Positions 1 to 11,589 of a stretch of DNA of 64,000 bases are shown in pieces. The DNA is from Lantana camara. Taxonomy: Eukaryota > Streptophyta > Magnoliopsida > Lamiales > Verbenaceae. Each line of letters opens with the position of its first letter. Position 1 is the first letter of the stretch. The DNA is taken from positions 26,437,001-26,501,000 of the forward strand of contig CM074855.1 of NCBI GenBank assembly GCA_037501455.1. Direction: 5' to 3'. The position numbers and the translations under genes are program-made. Under the pieces are notes generated by a model. The model was not told the DNA's origin. It did no database searches and was given only the letters and a program-made list of their open reading frames with translations.

Positions 1-91
1 GTTCGAATTTTGAACTTATGTGTAATTTTGAGTTATTTGTACACATTGGCATTTACTAATCGAACATGCACAATAGTAACTTGATTTCAGG

Positions 92-1441
92 ATGGCTCGC
101 GATAGACATCACCGTGATCGTTCTCCTAGACATCGACATTGACGTCATCATCTCCGGGACAGATCACCACCTCCTCCTCCACCTCCTCAGGCTCAGCCAC
201 AGGATTTTATGAACGCCGTGGTGGGTCTTATTGATCAGAGAGTCCGGGATTATGTTCCTCCACCACCACCACAGCCAGGAGCACAGATATCAACTGTTTT
301 TAGGGAGTTCCAGAACCAGCATCCTCCCAAGTTTTACAAAGGAAATGATATTCGGGCCGAGCAGTGGTTAAGGGAGATTGAGAGAGTTTGGGAGCTCATT
401 CCTTGTGAGTCCCGGGAGAAGGCCCGTTGTACTATTTCTTTGATTCAGGGTGAGGCCTACTCTTGGTGGGAGAGTGCCCGGATCGTGTTAGAGGCTGCAG
501 GCGAGGAAGTGAACTGGGAAGTGTTTGTCAGAGAGTTCAGAAACAAGTTCATTCCTCTATCTTCTCGCACTCGAAGATTGAAGGAATTTACAGAACTTAA
601 GCAAGGAAGCAGGTCGGTCTCAGAGTATATCGCCGAGTTTGAGAGATTGTCCCGCTATGCTCCTAATATAGCGAGGGATGATTTCCATAAGGCGATGCAG
701 TTTGTTCAGGGCCTTAGACCGGATATTCAGGCAGCATTTGAGGCGGTCAACACGAGCACCTAGGTGAAGGCTACCAAGAAGGAATTATTGGTTGAGGATT
801 CAGTGAATGTGAGGCGGACTGCTTACCGTTCAGGTTCAGGTTCGGGCTCAGGGTCTGGATCGGGATTCAGAGGTTTTGGATCGGGTTTCAGAGGTGCCGG
901 ATCGGGATATAAGGGTTCAGGTTCGGGTTCTGCTTCAGGCAAGAGGCCGATGGTTTATTCTTCTCCACCACCAGCTCCACAGGGCCCAGGGAAGAAGCCC
1001 CGACCAGCAGGACCAGTGATTCGAGCTCCAGTTGCTCCAGCTTTGCCACCACTACCCGAGAGGCCTGCTTGTACTTTCTGTGGTCAGAGGACGCACATTT
1101 ATGAGAACTGCAGGAGGCGTCTGGGTCTATGCCTACTTTGTGGGAGCGACGAGCATATGGTAGACGGATGTCCGGATCGGAGGATGCCACCACCGGGAGC
1201 ACCGAGACCACTGATCAGGGCTCGTGCTTATGCTTTGGATGGAGAGCAGCAGGATGCTGATGTTGATCCAGCCGCGGTAGTTGAAGGTACCATTTGCATA
1301 CATGGCACGAACATTCATACCTTGTTTGATCCGGGAGCTACTCACTCCTTTCTTTCGAGTGCTATATCTGTTTCTTTGTCTTTGCCTGTTACTCGCTCTT
1401 CTGCATGTTATGTGGTTAGTACTCCTTTTGGTGGTAGTTAA
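92..1441 (+). pseudogene. gag and protease region of the Tekay-like element, three in-frame stops
   Basis: The likely start is the ATG at 92, whose frame runs into gag but stops at TGA 140-142. It then continues through TAG 761-763 to TAA 1439-1441, all in one frame with pol. The gag capsid-like part (about 290-760) has the typical WLREIERVWELI and SWWESAR blocks. A Ser/Gly-rich linker follows, then two CX2CX4HX4C zinc knuckles (about 1072-1113 and 1129-1170). The protease motif reads LFDPGATHSF where the family normally has DSG, so the active-site serine position is proline. Gag would package element RNA and the protease would cut the polyprotein; both are inactive here. Confidence 0.88.
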
Positions 1442-4400
1442 GAATCTGATCGGGTGTTTAGAGAGGTTCCGGTGAGCATCGAGGGTCGAGTTTTCTTGTC
1501 AGACTTCATTGAGCTGTCGATGACTTGCTATGGATCCATTTTGGGCATGGATAGGTTGTACAGACATTCTGCCACAGTTGATTGCAGGGCAAAGAGGGTT
1601 CAGTTGGGATCAGATTTGGTAGTGGGTTGGAGTTCCAAGACTGTGCCTCTACTTTCTTTCTCAGAAGCTCATAAGTTGGTTCGAGATGGAGCTGCGGGTT
1701 TTATTGCTTATATTCTCAACAAACCCAAGGATCAAAGTAAGTTGGAAGAAACGGAAGTAGTGAAGGAGTTTCCCGAGGTCTTTCCTGAGGAATTGGATTC
1801 TTTACCTCCAGAACGGGAAATTGAGTTTGTGATTGATTTGTACCCTAATGCAGAGCCGTACTCCAAGACTCCGTATCGTATGGCTCTGGCCGAGTTGAAA
1901 GAGTTGAAGACTCAACTTGATGTGTTGTTGGAGATTGGGTACATTAGACCGAGTTCTTCTCCCTGGGGTGCACCGGTTTTGTTCGTAAAGAAGAAGGACA
2001 GGACTTTGAGAATGTGTATAGACTATAGGGAGCTGAACTGGATGACGATCAAGAACAAGTATCCTCTTCCACATATCGAGGAGTTGTTTGACATACTTCA
2101 GGGATCGAAAGTCTACTCGAAATTGGATTTGAGACAAGGGTACTACCAGCTGCGAATCCGAGCAGGGGATATTTCTAAGACAGGATTTAACACTCGGTAT
2201 GGGCATTATGAGTTCGTAGTGATGCCGTTTGGATTGACTAATGCCCCAGCAGCTTTTATGGATATGATGCACAGGATCTTCAGGCCTTTTCTGGATAAGT
2301 TCGTGGTCATCTTCATTGATGATATTCTGGTTTTCTCGAAGTCTGCCGAGGAGCATGCAAGACACCTTCAGTTGGTATTGAGGACTTTGAAGGAGCATCA
2401 GTTATGTGCCAAATTCAGTAAGTGTGAGTTTTGGATTGACAGGGTGTCATTCTTGGGTCACGTGATTTCAGGTAATGGTTTGGAAGTTGACCCTTCTAAG
2501 ATTGAGTCGGTTTTGAAGTGGGAGAAACCTAGGAATGCCTCAGAGATCAAGAGTTTCTTGGGATTGGCAGGTTATTACCGGAGGTTTGTTAAGGATTTCT
2601 CCAAGTTAGCAGCCCCTTTAACCCGGTTGACGAAGAAGAATGTGAAATTCGAATGGAATGAAGATTGTGAGAAGAGTTTCACTTTCTTGAAAGAGAAGTT
2701 AGTTTCTGCTCCAGGGTTAGCCCTTCCGGAATGTTCTGAAGGATATGCTGTTTATACGGATGCTTCTAAGGAAGGCTTGGGATGTGTGTTAACTCAGAAG
2801 GGTAAGGTAATTGCTTATGCATCCCGGAAGTTGAAAGAGCATGAAAAGAATTATCCGACACATGATCTTGAACTCGCCGCCGTAGTCTTTGCACTTGGAA
2901 AGTGGAGAAATTACTTGTACGGGGTGTCTTTCGAGATTTTCACCGACCACAAAAGCCTCCAGTATTTATTCACTCAGAAGGATTTGAATATGAGGCAACG
3001 GCGTTGGATGGAAAGGTTGGAAGATTATGATTGCACGATTAAGTACCATCCTGGCAAAGCCAATGTGGTCGCCGATGCACTTAGTAGGAAGGTTAGTGTG
3101 TCGAGCTTGGAAGTGGGTGAAAGTAGTGGAATCGAGCCAATTATCCTTAAGGCTCGAGTTTCTAATATTTTGGCTCAGCCGGATTTGAAGCACAGGTTAT
3201 TTGAGGCTCAGAGTACGGATATGGAAGTTCAGAAATTGGTAGCTAAGGCAAGAGCTGATCCGGAGTGTCCATTCGGGTTCGATGAAACCGGTCTTCTTCG
3301 TTTCAAGAGCCGAGTGGTTGTACCCGAAGAGTTGAAACAGGTTTTGCTCGAGGAAGCTCACAGATCGGCTTATTCTATCCACCCCGGAGGAAACAAGATG
3401 TATAAGGATTTAAGGCAATATTATTGGTGGCGTGGATTGAAGAAGGATGTGGCTGAGTATGTGAAGCATTGTCTCACTTGTCAGAAAGTGAAAGCTGAGC
3501 ATCAGAAACCGGGAGGTCTTCTTAAGCCTTTACCTAGTCCTGAGTGGAAGTGGGAACAGGTAACGATGGATTTCGTGTCCGAATTACCTAAAGTGAAAGG
3601 TGGATTCGATGGGATTTGGGTGATTGTGGACCGTTTGACGAAGTCTGCACATTTTCTGTCGGTTCGGATGTCGTATAAGATTCGCAAGCTAGCCGAGCTT
3701 TATAACCGGGAAATTGTTAGACTTCATGGGATTCCGGTTAGTATAGTTTCCGACAGAGTCAAACGGTTCACTTCGAAGTTGTGGCGTGAATTACAAGAGG
3801 TTTTGGGTACGAAGCTCCAGTTTAGTACAACTTTTCATCCTCAGACGGATGGTCAGTCCGAGAGATTAATAAGATATCTTGAGGATTTGCTTCGAGCTTG
3901 TTCTTTGGATTTTCAGTCTTCTTGGCATGATCAGCTACCTTTGATTGAGTTTGCGTACAACAATAGTTTTCACGCTTCTATTGGAATGGCACCGTATGAG
4001 CTACTTTATGGTCGGAAGTGTCGCTCTCCGTTGTTCTTTGACTTGGAAGAGTGGAAATGGACTAAACAAGAAGGTGTTAAGAAAGGTGAGAAATTGGAAA
4101 AACCTTCCAAGGCCGTTGAAACTATGATTGAGAAAGTCCAACTACGGATGAAATCAGCTCAAAACAGACAGAAAAGCTACGCCGATCGACGTAGAAGGGA
4201 TCTCGAGTTCGAAGTTGGAGACCGGGTATTCTTGAAGGCGTCTCCACGTAAAGGATTTGCTCGGATTGGGAAAGGAGGTAAACTTAAACCTCGTTACTTA
4301 GGTCCTTATGAGATTTTGGAAAGAGTTGGAGAAGTTGCTTACAGATTGGACCTACCACCGAGCCTCACGGGGATTCATAATATATTTCACGTGTCTCAGC

Positions 4401-4460
4401 TGAGGAAATACTACCCCGGTGAAACCGAGAATATTCCCGTTGAAGAAGTGGAATTGGAAC
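1442..4460 (+). pseudogene. pol (RT, RNase H, integrase) of the Tekay-like element, cut off before the chromodomain
   Basis: The frame is open from 1442; the first ATG is at 1454. Order: end of protease region, reverse transcriptase (about 1900-2500, catalytic motif FIDDIL near 2310), RNase H (about 2740-3090, [10 protein letters not shown] and a DALSRK end), integrase HHCC zinc finger (about 3355-3485), and integrase core with D in TMDFVSE, D in VSDR and E in GQSERL, so the DDE triad is kept. The residues after SDR read VKRF instead of the usual DPRF. The frame then runs into a solo LTR at 4461 and meets that LTR's own TAA at 4463-4465. The missing C-terminus lies at 7111-7293. Confidence 0.93.
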
Positions 4461-5421
4461 TGTAACGCCCCGATTTTCAGACAGTCAGGTACGCTCGACA
4501 CGTGTGAGTTTCGAGCGTAGGATTTTATTTTATTATTTTCGTCTATTTAATTTATACCTGTTATAATAATTCTTATAAATTGTATTTCGACGTGAATACG
4601 TGAAAATATATGAAATACGTGCCAATTTGGGAAGTATTGAACAAGTGGAATTTAATTGTTACATGAATTAATTGTCCAAGTTGTATTAATTGCTCAATTG
4701 TCCCTAAATGATTATTCTTATAAATGTGAGGACCAAATTGCATGGTTATTTCTTGGACCTAGTTGATCTTTCTCCAAACCTTTTATACCTAATTGCATGA
4801 ACTTATATCCTTAGGGATTTAATTGCAAATATTCTTATATTTCCCAAATATGTCGGTATATACATTCTTCCACAATCATCATCTTTATCTTCATGCCAAA
4901 CCATACATTTTGCTTCCTTCTCTACCGAACCATCATCCCTCAAGGAAAGAAAAGAGAATTCATCCCTTTTATCTAGGAATTTGAAGGATTGGATAGCTTG
5001 GAGGCCATCATCTTCATCATATCTCCATCTTTTCTTCTTCTTCTTTCATTCAAGGTAGGGATGAATATATATATGATTTCTTGGAAATTATGTGGGAAGC
5101 TAGGGTTGATGATTTGAGTGTGACAATTGGTGTATTGGTGCTAGAAGTATGATTACATGCTCGAGGCTTGAATTCCATGTATAATTCTTGAGAATTAGGA
5201 GATTATATGATGAGTTTATATATATGCTAAAGTTGGTGATTATGATATTTGGAGCATGGATTGTGTGTTTACATTGAGTAGTATTGTACCTAAAGCATGC
5301 ATATATGTTCCTTTTCATGAATTATAGCATTAAGAGTTAACTCATAAGTGTTTGGGGAGATTTGGTGTTGGATTCGAGCTTCCCCTGTTTCTGCTGCTAT
5401 GTTCTGTTCTTGATGCGTAAC

Positions 5422-5619
5422 GGGAACGGCCATTCTCGTTCCCTTTGTATTTAGGGAACGGCCGTTCCCATATTTTGGATATTGTGTCAGGCGGCAAGGA
5501 TGGGAACGCCCGTTCCCACTTTGTCTCACAGACGGGAACGACCGTTCCCATCTTCGGGGAGCCCGACAGCGGGAACGGCCATTCCCATTTTTAACTAAAG
5601 CCTGGAACGGCCGTTCCCA
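5422..5619. repeat. Palindrome cluster, GGGAACGGCCGTTCCC type
   Basis: Six units lie about 30-50 bp apart: 5422-5443 (interrupted), 5454-5469 (perfect 16-bp palindrome), 5502-5517, 5534-5549, 5571-5586 and 5603-5619. The spacers are unrelated in sequence. The central CGGCCG varies at one or two positions while the GGGAAC/GTTCCC arms hold. Confidence 0.92.
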
Positions 5620-6074
5620 GCCCCTTGATAGTGCAGAAACTTTCTGCATAAAATTACAATTTTAGCCCCTCGATCCGATGATTTATTTGACCCCAAATTG
5701 CTATTATATGATCCAATATGTACTGAAACAACATGTTATCATGCTATATTGTGCATTGCTCGATGTCTGGTGTATGATCATGCTGTGCGTCATTATATGG
5801 AATAATGTCCTTGAATTAGAGTCTCATGCACGTACATTATCTCGTTTCTTGTCCAGTATTCTCCAGGGCGGAGATTATCGAGCATGAGCACGTTCACGCA
5901 TTCACGAGTTATGTGTCGCCTGTCAGGTGAGGTTTAATTTCTAGTTGTATAGAACCCGTATAACCTTTACGTGATTTTTGGCCAAAGGTATTTATATTTA
6001 TAATTTCATGAAATCACTTATTATTTCAAGCCTGTTAGTGTTCACGAATCAAGCATGCCATGTTCATGAAAGCA

Positions 6075-6385
6075 AGTACGAGTGTTCTCCTGGCCAGGCT
6101 CTCCTTAGTGAGGGCGCTGGGCTGGTCTTCAAGCTGGTGGTTGTCCGTCCAACCACAGGAAGAACAATGCCTTATCTTGTACGTGTGTTCTCTTGGCCAG
6201 GTCCTTCTTAGTGAGGGCGCTGGACTGGTCTTCGGGCTGGTGGTTGTCCGTCTAATCACAAGAAGAACAAAGTCCTATCGTGTACCTGTATTCTCCTGGC
6301 CAGGTTCTCCTTCGTGAGGGCGCTGGGCTAGTCTTAGAGCTGGTGGTTGTCCGTCCAACCACAGGAAGAACAAACCCTATCGTGT
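6075..6385 (+). repeat. 103-bp tandem repeat, about three copies, inside the solo LTR
   Basis: GGCCAG followed by a GTGAGGGCGCTGG block recurs at 6092, 6195 and 6298, giving a 103-bp period. Each unit ends in a GGAAGAACAA-like segment. The related LTRs at 7328 and 12550 lack this triplication at the corresponding place. Confidence 0.9.
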
Positions 6386-7110
6386 TACAAGCAAGCCATG
6401 TATTGATTGCATGATTTCCATTCCATGAACGTGTTACATGATTACACTATCGCACGATTGCACGATAATTGAATTGCATGATCACCTAATGATTAACAAG
6501 CAAGCAAACATGTTTATCGATTGCATGAAAAGAACAAGTATTTAATATTGATAGTTGTATTCTCGGGCGAAGCTATATTATTATTGAACTTGTATATTTA
6601 TCTTTTATAAATCTTTACCCGAGAATATGACTTGCATGTTATCTGCGCTAATATGTATATAAACCCCTCACTCGGTCTTCACAGACTGATGCCTCCACCT
6701 TTCAGGTATTGCAGGTGCATGCTAGGCGGGAAGTGAGTCGAGTCCAGTCTTGGTAGTCGAGTCGTGCACGGTGCATTTTGTTTACTAGTTTATTTATTGT
6801 TCAAGGGATTATGTTTAAGTCATTGTTATTGTTATTTGGAGATGATAATGTATGGATAATTATAGTAAAGCATGTTTAGATTGATAAATGAAACATCGTG
6901 ACTTGGGAAATGGAAATGCTTGATAAAGATTAGTTTATGCTTCCGCTTTAATTTTGTTACATGAGTTAGTTTTCCCGCCTAGCCTATTGAGTTATTGCAT
7001 GGTCACCCGTTCGGTATAGGTTAGTTCGTGTACGGATTGGCCATTTCGTATGTGGATTGACCTATGGTGCGGGGGTGTGGTACCTCCACGTGTAAGGGGT
7101 GCTATAGGAA

Positions 7111-7293
7111 CGGAGTCTAAGCTTTGTTCAGAAGCCGGTTAAGATATTAGATAAGAAGCTTCAGGAATTAAGAAACCGGAAGATTCCCATGGTTAAGGTT
7201 CTTTGGAGAAGTGACAAGACCGAAGAAGCCACGTGGGAGACCAAAGACAAAATGAGACGGTTCCATCCAGAGTTATTCCCTTCCGATCAGTGA
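7111..7293 (+). pseudogene. Detached chromodomain end of the Tekay-like pol
   Basis: Immediately after the right-hand GGAAC duplication an open frame of 60 codons ends in TGA 7291-7293. It continues the frame interrupted at 4460. It carries the chromovirus chromodomain pattern: KPVKILD, then VKVLWR, then EEATWE, then FHPELF. In this lineage the chromodomain sits at the C-terminus of integrase and is thought to bind modified histones and guide insertion. It is now 2.65 kb away from the rest of pol. Confidence 0.9.
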
Positions 7294-7310
7294 ATCTGGG
7301 GACCAGATTC

Positions 7311-7327
7311 TTTTAAGGAGGGAGGAT
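7311..7327 (+). other. Polypurine tract of the Tekay-like element
   Basis: A purine-rich stretch, TTTTAAGGAGGGAGGA plus a T, lies directly before the 3' LTR start TGTAACG. It would prime plus-strand DNA synthesis. Confidence 0.85.
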
Positions 7328-9891
7328 TGTAACGACCCAGCTTTCGGCAATTCAGGTATGAATGACACGTGTGCGTTTGAGAGATAGATTTTAATTTTTA
7401 TTTGATCATTTCTTTAACTTTTCCTATCATGACATAATTTTATAAAATTATATTCTAAGTATTTTATTGAAAATTCATATCATATTATAATTATCGCATA
7501 AATGGAACGTGATTGCAATGTGAATTATTTTCCCGAATGTGATTTAATTTTTTTTATGGCCTTAATTGCTCATTTTCATGAATTTGGGACTTAATTGCAT
7601 TGGACTTGATTGATCAATTGTTATGGAAATGGACCTAATTGCATAACTTACGAAGTGAAGGGACTTAATTGCAAAATTGGCCATCTCTTCCCCTTTCTTA
7701 GCAGCATTCACGTACCATTACGTTCCCATTTCATACAAACATTTCATCTTTGCTCCATTTTCTTTCCTTGCTCAACCGAGACAAACCCTTCTTGGAAGAG
7801 AGGGAGATTTCATCCATTCAAGCTAGTTTTTGTGGGATTTGTGGACTTTGAAGCATCATCAACATCATACCTTCATCTCATCTCTCATTTCTTTCATTTG
7901 AGGTATTTATGGAGAATGGATGAATTCTTTGAATATGTGGTATAGTTAGGGCTTTGTTATGGGTTGATTAAATTGTGTATTGGTTGTTGGAAATATGTAT
8001 GTGAACTTTGAGCTTAAGTTTGGTGCATATATCTTGTGAATTATGGACTTGGAGCATGAGTGAGTATATGGGTTTGGATTGATGGATTATTGATGATCTA
8101 ACATGGAAATGAGTGTTTAAATGAATTGTTATTGATCTCTAAGTATGCTAGCTTATGTGTTGCATCAAATATATGCATTGCATCTTGGTTTGAAGCCATT
8201 TTTGTTGTTGTTGTTGTTGTTGTTGCTTTGTTGCTGCTCTGCTTCTGTTCTGCATATTCAGCTGCTCTCGTATTTTGGGAACGGCCCTTCCCAACCCCAG
8301 GTTAAAACTGGAACGGCCGTTCCCATGATTCTGAGTCAGCAAGGCCAGCGAGACTGGGAACGGCCGTTCCCATTTTGTCCTGTGTGCCGGAAGGGCCGTT
8401 CCCAGCCAAAACGTGTTTTATTATTTTTATACGCTGGCGCGTTTTTGAAGGGTACGGGAACGGCCCTTCCCATTTACAAAGGGAAGCCGGAACGGCCATT
8501 CCCGCATGCCTGACAGAACAAAACATTCTGCATAAACGTGCATTTTTAGCACCTCGTTCCGACGGCTTCTTTGATCCCGATTTGCTTTTATATGATTCAT
8601 AATGAAGTGAAACAAGATGTTTTCATGCCACATTGCAGTTTGCTCGTCATCTCGTTGCATTTCCGCCGTTCGTCATATTTGGTACATTTTGAGTCGTGTT
8701 TCACGGACATTTGTCTTTCTTGCACAGACCAGCTTCCTGGTGACGAGGAGCAGACCCCGTGAGCTGTTTCCTTGGTTGTTTTTGGGTCGTTCAGGTGAGG
8801 TTTAATTTTAGATACATAGGACCCGTATAACCCTATGTGAAATTTTAAGCCAAAACCTATCTATATATTTATAGTTTTCAAATGAGATTGGTTTTCAAAC
8901 GATTTATCAAACTATTGATTAATTGATTGATTGATTTGACGAGTATTGTATTGCACTGTGGGCCCGAGGGTAGTGACTCGAGCCAACCGGGAAAGCATGG
9001 GCTGACGGGTAACTCGAGAGCTATCCTCACCAAATTGGGATGACCCCTGAACCCCCTAGGAGATTAGGGGAGGAAGGAATTCCGGGCTTAGGGATTCATG
9101 TACCCTCTGCCCAGATTGATTGGATGGTGGGGCCTTGCAATCCCACCATCACCCGGAGGAAGAAGGTTCCATTGAAACTGCTAATTGTGCACAGTAATAA
9201 ATTGCTTGATCACCTAATCACCTAATAATTAATTGATTGATTGATTGTACACAGTCGGTGTAAGGTTGGAGAATTGGCCCACTCGTCGGGCCACAAATTG
9301 ATTGTATTGAATTGGTTAAATTGAAATTGAATTAGTTGTAACCTCGGGCGATAGTATCCCTTTTATTCTATTAAATTGTATTGTTTTCCAAAAATTATTA
9401 CCCGAGATTATGACTTGCATGTTTGTGCGCTTATATTTATTTATACCCCTCGCTCAGTCCGTGTTGGACTGACACCTCAACTTTTTAGTTGTTTTGCAGG
9501 GCGTGCTAGGCGAGAATTTAGAGTCTAGTTGTCTTTAAATTTGGGTCGAGCACACTTCATTCCCACATTTTGTTCATGTATAGTTACTTGGGATATTTTG
9601 TATCATGTCTTGTTACCTATTCTTGGAGATGATATTGTATTGATGTGAATGTTGGTACCTATTAGTAAATAAATAAATATGGTACCAATAAGTATCGAAT
9701 GAATATTATTGCTTCCGCTTTTATTTACTCTGATTGTTGGTTTGGTTTTAATTGAGGGTACCCGCCTAGCCTTGTGTCGTTTTATTGCCTCCCGTTCGCT
9801 ATAGCTTTGATTCATGTATGGATTGTCCATTTCATATGTGGATTGGGGCTATAGTGCGGGGGATGTGGTGTCTAGCGTTCCGGGTGCTACA
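7328..9891 (+). mobile_element. 3' LTR of the Tekay-like element
   Basis: The LTR starts TGTAACGACC next to the polypurine tract and ends GGGTGCTACA. At 2564 bp it is the same architecture as the 4461-7106 solo LTR but clearly diverged, with a different first 50 bp and no 103-bp triplication. It contains a (TTG)n stretch near 8200, a palindrome cluster (8277-8504) and a conserved GGGCCCGAGGGTA segment near 8960 that the truncated LTR at 12550 shares. Confidence 0.92.
8277..8504. repeat. Palindrome cluster in the 3' LTR
   Basis: Units are at 8277-8292, 8310-8323, 8356-8371 (perfect GGGAACGGCCGTTCCC), 8388-8403, 8456-8471 and 8488-8504. They occupy the same relative position as the cluster in the solo LTR, but the spacers differ. 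Confidence 0.92.
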
Positions 9892-9892
9892 T

Positions 9893-10314
9893 TGTTGGAT
9901 TTCCTATTTAGTGGTCTTACATAAATTGTACATGAGCTATCTCATAATACGAGCCCGATTAAGTGATCTATTTAAGATATATTTAATTATATGGGCTTAT
10001 AGGAATATTTGTTGAAATATGAGTCTTTTATGTAGAAATCCGTGAGCGCTTAATTATGATTGATGGACCCATAATTAAGCTGTCCTACTTTTGGTTATAA
10101 ATTAATGTTGTGATCCCTAAGTCAGATAGGCGCTTCGTCTTCTTTTCTGCCTGATCCCAGAGAGAATTGAATTGACGGCGTATCGAGGCTTAGAAGATCT
10201 CAACCTTGGATTGCTAGTCAACTACGGATTACTACGGATTAAGGTACGCTTTCGCTTGTGTGTTCTCGATAATTTCGAAATGTTTATTATAAATTAGGGA
10301 TTTTTCCTTCAACA
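9893..10314 (+). mobile_element. Copia-LTR-like fragment
   Basis: The stretch starts TGTTGGA and ends TTCAACA, giving a TGTTG/CAACA terminal inverted repeat, 422 bp apart. A TATAAATTA near 10096 would suit an LTR promoter. No target duplication or primer-binding site is present. It starts one base after the Tekay 3' LTR, so it may instead be the disrupted DNA into which that element inserted. Confidence 0.5.
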
Positions 10315-11574
10315 ACTATCAACTGGAGCACAATTTCTTTATTGGCGTTTTATGTTAAGCCAGGCTGTAATAATTAACATCAAATTGGCCAATTCATCAT
10401 TATTTTTATTTTGTATATGAATAGCTATTTTAATTAAGTAATAAATCAGGGGACGGTGCTCTACTAAAACAAAATTATATATATTTTGAGCTACTATTTA
10501 ATTTAATTGTGTTTGCAAGTATCAGAATAAAAATTTAATGATGCATGAATAAATGTTGATAAGAAATAGAACAATCAAGGAAAAGGTAGCAACAATTGAT
10601 GAAAAATGAAAGAATTAATATTTAGAAACTACGTTCTATTATCTAATGGAACTACTCTTATTTCTGTTGTAATATTGAAAAACAACTAATATGACTTCCA
10701 ATGATAAGACAAAAGCTCAACAATTATTTATAAAATTGAATTAATATAGTAAGTAGAAGCGTCATGATTGCTCAACAACCCAACCAATATGACTTTCAAT
10801 GAATAAGACAAAAACTCGGCAATTATTTATAAAATTGAATTAATATAGTAAGTAGAAGGGTCAGGGCTCAACAATCCAATTAAAAAAGGGAGAATTAGTG
10901 AAGAATCCTTAATAAGGTAAAATATTTATCCTAAATCCCCAAATTTAGAAAATAGCTATATTAAATCCCTATTATCCTTTCTATTTTTTGTAAATCCCCA
11001 AATCTTGTAAAAGTATCGTAATGCCCTTAATAAATTGAAGAAGGACACAGATATCCATTGTCTTCTTTCCGCGTCTGATGTTTTCTTTTTGACAGTGAAT
11101 TCATCGGCCCTGAATCTTTTCCGGAGACTATTTTCCGTCAATCCATTTCCGGCCACTCGTTTCCGACAATCCATTTCCGAAGCCCATTTCCGGTTAGATT
11201 GTTGTACCTACAAAAACTGCCTGTGTAAACGCTATATTAAAATTTCTCGATTTATGTTTCTTTAACTAGACAAACGAACCATTCAATAACTAATAAAATA
11301 AATATTTACACTACAAACTTAATAAATTGTGATGCATTCCTGATGGGGAGCCTGAATTAAATAAAAAGCTACCTGCACTCTTTCCCATAGTTTGGTCGCC
11401 CAAAATTGCAGAGGTGAAGACGTAGGAGTGCGAAGATAGGGTTCCCAGCCCAATCACCTTTATTAATATCTTGCCCTATACGAAATTCTGCACATTTTCA
11501 CCCCCCCCCCCCCCCCCCCCCTTTCATCACCTCCAAAAAGTCCTCCTTCTATTTCTCTCCCAGATCTCGAATCA
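10315..11574. other. Intergenic AT-rich DNA with a local duplication and a poly-C run
   Basis: No gene is supported here. A roughly 100-bp tandem duplication (about 10689-10766 and 10789-10866) shares a TAAGACAAAA block and TTATTTATAAAATTGAATTA. Short TTTCCG-type repeats lie at 11115-11195. A run of about 19 C lies at 11502-11521, just before the gene at 11590. Confidence 0.7.
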
Positions 11575-11589
11575 TTGATAAACAAAGTC

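Larger units (their letters stand above)
4461..7106 (+). mobile_element. Solo LTR of a Tekay-type gypsy element, inserted in pol
   Basis: The LTR starts TGTAACGCCC and ends GGGTGCTATA, where relatives end GGGTGCTACA, so the terminal CA has become TA. The 5-bp target duplication GGAAC is exact (4456-4460 and 7107-7111). There is no internal region, so the element was reduced to one LTR, presumably by LTR-LTR recombination. Inside are a palindrome cluster (5422-5619) and three copies of a 103-bp repeat (6075-6385). It is the same family as 12550-14256 and a more distant relative of 7328-9891. Confidence 0.93.
1..9891 (+). mobile_element. Ty3/gypsy Tekay-like chromovirus, 5' LTR outside the window
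   Basis: The window opens in the leader of an LTR retrotransposon. The order is gag, protease, RT, RNase H, integrase, chromodomain, polypurine tract, 3' LTR. The long LTR (about 2.56 kb) starting TGTAACG, the single gag-pol frame and a C-terminal chromodomain point to the Tekay/Del chromovirus lineage. The element is dead: gag-pol has three in-frame stops and pol is split by a solo LTR at 4461-7106. Its own target duplication cannot be checked because the 5' end is missing. Bases 1-91 are untranslated leader ending in TTGATTTCAG just before the gag ATG. Confidence 0.9.

Noticed and set aside
5422..5619. Regular repeats with unique spacers, resembling a CRISPR array
   Set aside because: The host is a plant, units are variable palindromes with unequal spacers, and they lie inside an LTR present in several diverged copies.
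5290..8660. Overlapping open frames with repeated WERPFP, GTAVP and GNGRS peptides near 5.3-5.6, 8.1-8.7 and 13.4-13.7 kb
   Set aside because: They are translations of the palindrome clusters on both strands, without conserved starts or domains.
9893..10314. Complete solo Copia LTR
   Set aside because: The flanking 5-mers (TACAT and ACTAT) do not match and no internal signals follow, so only an LTR-like fragment is claimed.
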